Both the position numbers and the translations under genes were made by a program. A stretch of DNA of 64,000 nt from Stomoxys calcitrans (Eukaryota; Arthropoda; Insecta; Diptera; Muscidae): the NCBI RefSeq assembly GCF_963082655.1, contig NC_081553.1, positions 193,009,373-193,073,372 on the forward strand. Direction: 5' to 3'. Under the pieces are notes generated by a model. That model saw only the letters and a program-made list of their open reading frames with translations, was not told the origin of the DNA and searched no databases. Positions 56,685-64,000 of this stretch are shown in pieces. The stretch's first letter is position 1. Each line of letters starts with the position of its first letter.

Positions 56685-58328
56685 TGACTCTCTTTCGATT
56701 CTTTCAAAGGCTGCAGTTACTACTTCCGGTGCCGACCTATGATATCGATGTCGTCGGCATAGGCGAGTAGCATGTGTTCCCTTGTGATAAGTGTGCCATA
56801 TCTATTCACATCTGCATCCCGTATAATCTTCTCCAGCAGGATATTAAAGAGATCACATGGTAGGGCTGTCTTCTTGTCTGAAACCTCGTTTGGTATTAAA
56901 TGGTTCGGAGAGATTCTTTCCTATTCTTACTGAGGAACGCGTATCACCAACTGTCATCCTGCAGAGTCTTATAATTTTGCAGGAACACCAAACTCAGACA
57001 TGGCTTGAAATACCTTTGAACGTAAAGCAGTATCGAAGGCGGCTTTGTAGTCAACATAGAAATGGTAGGTGTTGATTTGTCCTTCTCGGGTCTTTTCCAG
57101 GATTTGGCGCAGTATGAGTATTTGGTCCAGGGTGGATTTACCTGGTCTAAAGCCGCATTGATAGGGCCCAATTATCTCATTGACTTTAGGTTTTAATCTT
57201 TCACACAGTACGCTCGAGAGTATCTTGTATGCGATAGGGAGGAGACTTATTCCTCTGTAGTTGGCACATTCCGTTTTGTCTCCTTTCTTGTGTGCGGGAC
57301 ATAGTATGATGAGGTTCTAATCATCGGATATGCGTTCTTTTAGCCAGATTACGCATAAGAGCTGATGCATATGCCTTATCAGCGTGTCGCCTCCGGTCTT
57401 AAATAGTTCAGCGGGTAACCCATCGGCTCCTGCTGCCTAGTTGTTCTTTCTTGTGTACGGGACATAGTATGCTGAGGTTCCAATCATCGGATATGCGTTC
57501 TTTTATCCAGATTACGCATAAGAGCTGATGCATACGCCCTATCAGCGTTTCGCCTCCGGTCTTAAATAGTTCAGCGGGTAACCCATCGGCTACTGCTGCC
57601 TTGTTGTTCTTCAGTTGGGTCACTGCTACCTGGACCTCATTCTGACTAGGAGGTAAATATTCTATACCATCATCAGGGATTGGTATCCTCTTCGCCGCCA
57701 ACATCGGACACTAGCAGTTGGGTAAAATGTTCCTTCCTTATTTTCAGCATGTTATTTGTGTCTGTTACCAGATTTCCTTCTTTGTCTCTACAGGAGGATA
57801 TGCCTACACCAAAGCCCCCAGTTTGATGTTTAATTCTTTGATAGAATTTTCGGACTTCATTCTGACTCCTGTACATCTCAATTCGCTTACACTCACGTCT
57901 TTCCATTTCGTTTTTCTTTCTGCGGAATAGACGTTTCTCCTCTCTCCTTTTCTCCCGATACCTCTCCTTCATCTGACACATTGCTACTGATTGCAGGGTT
58001 GCCCGATATGCCGCATTCTTGGTTTCAGTAGCATCTCAACACTCTTGGTCGTACCATGGGTTTTTTTCGAGGAAGCTTGCGGTACCCAAGTATGCATTTC
58101 GCGGCAATTTCCATGGAGTGGACACTAGTTTGCCACTTCACCATTATATCATCGGAACAAGGAGTGCTTTCATCAAGCCGTTGAATCAGTCGAGTGGAGT
58201 ATGCCGCTGCCATTTGTTGTGTTTGCAGCTTTTCAATGTCCAGCTTCCGTGCAGTCTCAGATCGTACTTTCCTCGCCATGTTCAAACGAATGCGAACATT
58301 TGCTGCAACAAGGTAATGATCCGAATCT
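56685..58328 (-). pseudogene. RTE-like LINE copy 2 (minus): RT, linker and SDH motif
   Basis: On the minus strand the SDH motif lies at about 58313-58327. The linker MNMARKVRSETARKLDIEKL (58285 leftward) and a basic stretch MKERYREKRREEKRLFRRKK follow. RT motifs then come: NNKAAVADGLPAELFKTGGE (one residue changed in the GADG motif), WNLSILCPVHKK, GFRPGKSTLDQILILRQ and the YADD region near 56750-56768. A 163-bp tandem duplication at 57291-57616 breaks the RT frame. Several stops confirm it is dead. Confidence 0.87.
57291..57616 (-). repeat. 163-bp tandem duplication in the RT of RTE copy 2
   Basis: TGTGCGGGACATAGTATGAT at 57291 and TGTACGGGACATAGTATGCT at 57454 start two direct copies that extend through TTCAGCGGGTAACCCATCGG. 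Copy 1 and copy 3 of the LINE do not have it. Confidence 0.88.
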
Positions 58329-58329
58329 A

Positions 58330-58568
58330 TTGGTTGCCCAAAAAGTAATTGCGGATTTTTTTAAAAAAGAAAGTAAATGCATTTTTAATAAAACTTAGAA
58401 TGAACTTTAATCAAATATACTTTTTTTACACTTTTTTTCTAGAACAAGCTAAAGGTAACTGCTGATAACTGACAGAAGAAAGAATGCAATTACAGAGTCA
58501 CAAGCTGTGAAAAAAATTGTCAACGCCGATTATATGAAAAATCCGCAATTACTTTTTGGGCAACCCAA
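58330..58568 (-). mobile_element. mariner-type MITE, copy 7 (inside RTE copy 2)
   Basis: Same insertion point in the LINE as copy 5, same private variants (GCTAAAGGTAACTGCTG, reverse of copy 5) and the same terminus with one base lost (TTGGTTGCCC). TA flanks it at 58328-58329 and 58569-58570. Confidence 0.95.
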
Positions 58569-58570
58569 TA

Positions 58571-59357
58571 TATTCGCTTCACGAATCGATCGTACATCTA
58601 AGACGCTGAATGAATGCCTCCCATCTATCACAATGTGATGAATTTGGTTTCTCGTCTTTTGATCGGGTGACAGCCATGTGGCTTTGTGAATTTTTTTTTA
58701 TGTTGAAATCTGGTGCTGCTAACTACCATATTTTTTTGCCGCAGCGAAATCTAGCAGCCTCAACCCATTACTGGACGTTATCTCGTGAAGGCTAAACTTT
58801 CCGACTGTTGGACCAAAAATGTCTTTCTTCCCTATTTTCGCATTAAAATCTCCCAAAACGATTTGAATATCATAAGCGGCGCAGCGTTCATATTCTCTCT
58901 CTATGCGCTCGTAGAAAATATCCTTGGTCTGCTCGTCTTTGTCTTCCGTCAGGGCATGGGCACAAATAAAGCTGATGTTGAAGAATTTGTCTTTTATGCG
59001 GATTGTGGCTAGCCCCTCATCCACCGGAGTAAAGCTGGAGACAAGGTGTTTCAGTCCCCGACTTACCACAAAGCCACAGCCAAATTCATGCCTCGTTTTA
59101 TGACAGCTTTGGTATAGTTCGTCACCGTTTGGTGTTGTAGTGACACCATTCCCATTCCATCGCACTGCCTGTAAGGCGGTAATATCTGCCTTGTACTTCT
59201 CTAATACATCCGCCAGCGCCTATACTGCACCTTCTCTATAAAGACTGCGGACATTCCAGGTGCAGATCCGCAAATCATGGTCCTTTTTTCGTTTGCGTGG
59301 GTCGTCAACGTTAAGGGGGGGTGCGTTTTTACTATTCCTTTGTTTCTCATAGTAATT
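58571..59357 (-). pseudogene. RTE-like LINE copy 2 (minus): endonuclease domain
   Basis: The best-preserved endonuclease segment in the window. The minus-strand frame at 59165-58719 contains GNGVTTTPNGDELYQSCHK, then CGFVVSRGLKHLVSSFTPVD, ICAHALTEDKDEQTKD, IVLGDFNAKIGKKDIFGPTV and NGLRLLDFAAAKK. GDFNAKIG carries the active-site Asp/Asn pair of the AP-endonuclease fold. Upstream (59275-59190) the reading CTWNVRSLYREGAV is retained in another frame. A SINE separates this part from the 5' region. Confidence 0.88.
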
Positions 59358-59668
59358 GCAAATTTTGTCCATGAACATTCCGCAAAGGAATAGGGGCAAA
59401 CTTCTGACATATCAATGGGTGCAGTCCGATTTAAGTTTTTTAAGCCCAATGTAAAGGGGCCTCCTTTTTATAGCCGAGTCCGAACGGCGTGCCGCAGTGC
59501 GACACCTCTTTGAAGAGAAGTTTTACATGGCAAAGTACCTCACAAATGTTGCCAGCATTAGGAGGGGAAAACCACCGCTGAAAATTTTTTTCTGATGGTC
59601 TCGCCAGGATTTGAACCCAGGCGTTCAGCGTCATAGGCGGACATGCTAACCTCTGCGCTACGGTGGCC
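59358..59668 (-). mobile_element. tRNA-derived SINE, copy 5, inside RTE copy 2
   Basis: Minus-oriented, with the head at 59668 (GGCCACCGTAGCGCAGAGG), a B box with one change (GGTTCAAATCC) and the tail at 59358. It is bounded by an imperfect direct repeat, TGTTTCTCATAGTA at 59341-59354 and TGTTTCTCACAGTA at 59674-59687. The unoccupied target is present in RTE copy 1 near 49893-49910. Confidence 0.93.
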
Positions 59669-60180
59669 TCCGTTGTTTCTCACAGTAGTTCTCAGTTTTC
59701 TGGGGGCGGGTTACTGGCCCAGCGTGCCAACCGCATGGGTTTTGTGGGATTGCACACGTATTCCTCGTTGTGGCGAGCCGCTTGATCCAAGATCCGACGT
59801 TCGCCGCCAGCCGCCCATAACCTGGGAACAGATGCTGATGTTGGCCATTGGTTATTTTAAGGCGCCAATAACTCGACTTGCCATCTCGAGTATCATTGGC
59901 ACTCAGTATTTAATTAAGTGTCAGTGCCACCTGACCCCTCACTGAGACTCTCCTCTCGAACATCGCTGACTGCCCGCGGCCGCATTTGCAGCTTTTCTGC
60001 ATAAAAACGGAGCTTTCCACCATCCGCAACCTGTGAACGCGCCCGGTAGCTTTCAGCTAAGCTTCCCGTGTTAACGATGGACATCACACAAGTGGGAGCT
60101 CAAAGTTCCAGCCTGTGTGGTGCTCATAGTCATCCCGTATCGGCATAGTAATCCCCTTTCCATATGTCTTTTTTGGGAAC
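59669..60180 (-). pseudogene. RTE-like LINE copy 2 (minus): 5' region
   Basis: Matches the 5' region of copy 1 in inverse order (CAAGATCCGACGTTCGCCGC, CCAGCCGCCCATAACCTGGG, GGCGCCAATAACTCG, CTCGAGTATCATTGGCACTC). It extends about 200 bp further upstream than copy 1, which is cut by a junction to other LINE debris. No long frame is present. Confidence 0.7.
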
Positions 60181-60182
60181 TA

Positions 60183-60417
60183 TTGGGTTGCCCAAAAAGT
60201 AATTGCGGATTTTTTAAAAGAAAGTGAATGCATTTTTAATAAAACTTAGAATGAACTTTAATCAAATATACATTTTTTACATTTTTTTCTAAAGCAAGCT
60301 AAAAGTAACAGCTGATAACTGACAGAAGAAAGAATGCAATTACAGAGTCACAAGCTGTGAAAAAATTTGTCAACGCCGACTATATGAAAAATCCGCAATT
60401 ACTTTTTGGGCAACCAA
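60183..60417 (-). mobile_element. mariner-type MITE, copy 8
   Basis: Left terminus TTGGGTTGCCC, right terminus GGGCAACCAA (one C lost), with TA at 60181-60182 and 60418-60419. It lies just beyond the 5' end of RTE copy 2. Confidence 0.94.
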
Positions 60418-60419
60418 TA

Positions 60420-61600
60420 TTATGGGCTGTATATGACTTTTTCATTTGCTTATATTTTTCTTGTATCTACCAATTCTCCTTAGAATTTCAATGAGCTTTC
60501 CGCTTAGATCCATGGCATGCCTCTATACTCGTACACGAGTTCCCATCAACATTCTTATGTAGATTCTCATCTTAGCTCATATAACGTTGTGTAAAACATT
60601 TGCCATTTGAATCTCAATGCTGTGATCTTATGTTGAGGTAACTCATGTAAGGTACGAGTACAACGTGTATCGCCTATCTCAATCACACAAAAAAACATCC
60701 GCCTTAATTTTATTTTTTTTTTCAATTTCATTTTCATTTAAAGGCTGTGGGGAGTCATTGCAAAATATGGGTAATGCCAAAGAGATGGTGGGCGTTAGTT
60801 GCCGCCGCATTTTGTTTTTGTTTTTTCATTATAAAGTTACTCAAAGGAAACAGTCTAACTGTTATTAGCCCAATGACATTTACAATGCCCCCCCCCCCCC
60901 CCCCATTCCTTCTTTTGCATAGCTTAGAAACCGTTAAATCTAACTGAGTTTACCTCAAAGCTTGAATTAATGATGGCTATAAAGAACGATCCAACTAATT
61001 TTCTTTAATCTGGAATTCAAAAGGTATTTTTCAGTCTTTTTTTTTTTTTTTGCCCCTAACGATAACTGAGGCAAGAATAGAAAAATGTCACCTTTTGCCA
61101 TGGGAAAATCAGTAGTTGTCATTCATCCCATCAGAACGATAGAAATCAAAACAAAAAGTTGGGCAAAAAATAAATGAAAATCTTTGCTGATATTTCTCAA
61201 CCTCAATCATCATCATCATCATCATGGTCAACCCTAATTGCATTAGCCAGCAATGACTACCACGATCAAGTGGTGCGCAGACGCAGCTTGGCGGACAGCG
61301 AAGATAAAGCAGAAAAAAACAACGATGACAGCTAATCTTACAGTGACCATTGTGCCAATCACTGAGATGCGATACACTCGAAGAAAAAATGACAATTTAA
61401 AAGGCATTAACGTTGGATACCCACCGCCTCGGATTTATGTATTAACCACCTAGAGTCATAATCCGGAAAACAAAGCATGATTTATGAACCCATTGCAGTT
61501 ATATGAACTATGGTCCCATATGGACCAAACTCGTCATGTGCCGTTGAGGGGAGGGGAAACGGAAAACGAGAATATTGGTCTATACTTACATTAATTCGCC
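60420..61600. other. Low-copy DNA with simple repeats
   Basis: Contains a C-run at about 60888-60904, a (CAT)n stretch at 61206-61225 and poly-T tracts near 60714 and 61038. Short open frames have no recognisable content. Confidence 0.45.
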
Positions 61601-62289
61601 ACTGCAGAAAATTTATTCCTCTAGCCGAGCGTAAAATAAATGTCCAAACTCCACCATCTTCTGCACTTCTTCTCCCATCTGTGGCACGCTTTTCCTAGAT
61701 GACGCTCTCCATCATCGGAACTTTGGTTGTCCCCTCTTGCATTATTTTTTTTTATAGTCGCCGTCAAAAGACTTCTTTGCTAGAACTTCATAACCTGACC
61801 TAGCCAACGCAACCATCGTATTTTGATGCGTTTACCTAAGTTATCGTCGTCATAGAGACAACGCAGACTGTTCCCTATATTTTACGAAGAATTTTTCTCT
61901 CAAACACTCCAAGCATCCCGCATCGCAAGTACCCATGCTTCGGAGCCATACAACAGCAAGGGATGTATCAGTGTCTTGTAAAGTGTAATTTTTGTCTGTC
62001 GAGAGGTGGCTTTGCTCTCTATCAGCTTGCCAAATCCAAAGTAGCATCTGTTGGCCAATATTATTCTTTGTTTTATTTCAAAACTGGTGTCATTTGTCTC
62101 GGTTACGGCGCTGCTCAAAGTTGTAGTTCCGAACTTTCTCAATTTTCTATCTGCTAGGGCTTACAAGTTGGTATCATCCATCTCCATTTACTGTCCAAAC
62201 CATTTTCGTTGATTCTCTTTTGATACTTTCAAAGGCTGCAATGTCAATGTCATCGGCATAGGCGAGTATCATATGTTCTCTGGTGTGAC

Positions 62290-62609
62290 AAATGCAAATT
62301 GCAAATTTTGCCCATGAACATTCCACTAAGGACCAGGGGCAAACTTCTCACATATCAATGAGTGCAGTCCGATTCAAGTTTTTAAGCTCAATGATAAGGG
62401 GCCTCCTTTTCATAGCCGAGTCCGAACGGCGTGCCGCAGTGCGACACCTCTTTCGAGAGAAGTTTTACATGGCATAGTACCTCACAAATGTTGCCAGCAT
62501 TAGGAGGGGAAAACCACCGTTGAAAAGTTTTTCTGATGGTCTCGCCAGGATTCGAATCCAGGCGTTCAGCGTCACAGGCGGACATGCTAACCTCTGCGCT
62601 ATGGTGGCC
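62290..62609 (-). mobile_element. tRNA-derived SINE, copy 6, inside RTE copy 3
   Basis: The head at 62609 reads GGCCACCATAGCGCAGAGG, with an intact GGTTCGAATCC-equivalent (GGATTCGAATCC on the other strand). The tail is at about 62300. It is bounded by a 10-bp direct repeat CTGGTGTGAC at 62280-62289 and 62612-62621. The insertion falls just upstream of the YADD codons of the host LINE. Confidence 0.93.
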
Positions 62610-62806
62610 TGCTGGTGTGACTATATACACCTTATTCTCGTATAATCTTCTCCAGCAGGATATTAAAGAGATCACACAATAGCCTGTTTCCTTGTCTGAA
62701 ACCTCGTTTGGTATTGAACAGTTCGGAGAGACTCTTTCGTATTCTAATTGAAGAGCGTGTGTCACCAAGCATCGTCCTGTGGATACCAAACTCAGACATT
62801 GCTTGA

Positions 62807-63045
62807 AAACAGGGCTGAGGAGTCAAGGGGAGTCTAGCAGGAAAAACAGGGCTGCAGAGTCTATACTCAAACCCCTGGTTACAGTCTAAGTCAAAGTCGG
62901 CCGGAGTCGGAGAGCCGTTGGGTCTCAGGGCAAGCGTGCTCAACTCGTAAGCAAACTTTGACTCAGGCTCAATAGTCCGACTCCGACTTCAACTCTGGCC
63001 TCAGACCTCGACTCCGGTTGACACCGCAGTCCTGCTTGAATTACC
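62807..63045. repeat. Degenerate GACTCC/GAGTC-rich insert in RTE copy 3
   Basis: About 240 bp dominated by AGTC/GACTCCG words (GTCCGACTCCGACTTCAACT, GGCCGGAGTCGGAG) between the FQAMSEFGI codons and the next LINE segment. The near-duplicate edges AACAGGGCTGAGGAGTC and AACAGGGCTGCAGAGTC occur at its left side. It is a simple-repeat-like insertion of unknown source. Confidence 0.6.
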
Positions 63046-64000
63046 TTTGAAAGTACAAGCAGATGGTAGGTGTTAACTTGTCCTTCTCGGGTCATTTTCC
63101 GCATTTGACGAAGTGTCAATATCTGTTCTATGGTGGATTTACCAGGTCTAAAGCCACACTGATAGGGTCCAATTATTTCGTTGATTTTAGGTTTTAATCT
63201 TTCACACAGTACTCTCGATAGTATCTTTTATGCGATGAGGGGAGAGACTTATTCCTTTGTAGTTGGCACATTCCGTCTTGTCGCCTTTCTTGTGTGCGGG
63301 ACATAGTATGCTGAGGTTCCAATCATCGGGTATGCGTTCTTCTAGCCAGATTGCGCAGATAAGCTGATGCATATGCCTTATCAGTGTGTCGCCTCCGGTC
63401 TTAAATAGTTCAGCGGGTAACCCGTCGGCTCCTGCTGCCTTGTTGTTCTTTAGTCGGGTCACTGCTACTTGGACCTCATTCTGACTAGGAGGTAAATCTT
63501 CTATACCATCATTAGGGATTGATTCTGCGGTATCCTCTTCGCCGCCAACATCGGACACTAGCAGTTGGGTAAAATGTTCTCTCCATATCCTCAGCATGTT
63601 ATCTGTGCCAGTTAGCAGATTTCCTTCTTTGTCTCTGCGGGAGGATGTGTCTGCACCAAAGCCATCGGTTTGATGTTTAATTCTTTGGTAGAATTTCCGG
63701 ACTTCATTCTGACCCCCGTACATCTCAATTCGCTCACACTCACGTCTTCTTCGTGCGGAAGATACGTTTCTCCCCTCTCCTTTTCTCCCTTCATTTGGCG
63801 CGTTACTACTGCCAGTAAAGTTTCCCTGCATGCCGCATTCTTGGCTTCAGTAGCTTTTTGGCTCTCCTGGTCGTACCATAGGTTTCTTGGGAGAGGCTTT
63901 TGATACCCAAGTACGGATGTTGTGGCTCTTTCCCTGGAGTTGGGAATGGTTCGCCATTGCGCTGCTATACTAGCGGGACAGGAAGTGTTTTTTTTTTTCA

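Larger units (their letters stand above)
61610..64000 (-). pseudogene. RTE-like LINE copy 3 (minus), 5' part beyond window
   Basis: From the right edge leftward on the minus strand: a linker with RRECERIEMYGGQNEVRKFY and HFTQLLVSDVGGEED (63760-63540), then RT motifs NNKAAGADGLPAELFKTGGD, WNLSILCPAHKKGD and ECANYKGIS (63460-63250), and RPGKST...QILTLRQ-type pieces. KRGFRQGNRLLCDLFNILLE lies at about 62710-62650, ILAYADD near 62250-62271, and LANRCYFGFGK with LIHPLLLYGSEAWV to about 61915. It is interrupted by a SINE (62290-62609) and by a GACTCC-rich insert (62807-63045). The C-terminal region is a decayed remnant, with no 99-bp repeat array visible. Confidence 0.88.

Overview
The window looks like nuclear DNA of a dipteran fly, most likely a calyptrate or muscid fly such as Stomoxys, Musca or Haematobia. 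The grounds are the AT-rich background, the density of degenerate non-LTR retrotransposons, tRNA-headed SINEs, mariner-type MITEs, and a 153-bp modular repeat family of a kind I associate with muscid genomes. The species is inferred, not shown. I could support no host protein-coding gene, rRNA or functional tRNA. Nearly all long open frames are either transposon fragments or satellites whose unit lacks stop codons on one strand. The window reads as transposon- and satellite-rich intergenic, intronic or pericentromeric DNA.

Layout. 1-4.8 kb: a mariner MITE, a decayed Tc1/mariner transposase relic between two copies of a flanking repeat, a 153-bp-family element carrying a SINE, and a possible pogo-like AT-rich patch. 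4.8-7.1 kb: an 11-bp satellite of about 208 units. 7.8-11.35 kb: decayed LINE pieces (LOA-like, Jockey-like, RTE-like), one split by a SINE with a 12-bp target duplication. 13-15.8 kb: 153-bp arrays around a relic of an RTE 5' region. 15.8-17.36 kb: a CTACT pentanucleotide satellite. 17.4-25.4 kb: low-copy DNA, two SINEs, a LINE 3' end, more 153-bp modules and a 28-bp perfect palindrome.

25.4-41 kb is a satellite block with mirrored orientation. A 29-bp satellite runs in + orientation (25.4-28.85 kb) and then in - orientation (30.0-33.3 and 34.2-35.15 kb). It directly abuts a 41-bp satellite with two dyads per unit in - orientation (35.15-35.8 kb), which reappears in + orientation at 38.1-41.04 kb. 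Low-copy islands lie between the arrays.

42.4-47 kb: 153-bp arrays in opposing orientations, carrying a 607-bp Tc1/mariner fold-back element (195-bp arms that include the transposase N-terminal coding sequence) inserted at a clean TA duplication. 48.6-60.4 kb: duplicated LINE debris and two copies of one RTE-like LINE in inverted orientation. Both copies carry the same mariner MITE at the same site, immediately before the endonuclease SDH motif. They differ in number of in-frame 99-bp C-terminal repeats (4 versus 6) and in one SINE insertion. 61.6-64 kb: a third RTE copy, truncated by the window edge and split by a SINE and a GACTCC-rich insert.

Nothing here forms a pathway. The elements interact by nested insertion, and several insertions can be ordered in time because empty sites are present in the same window.
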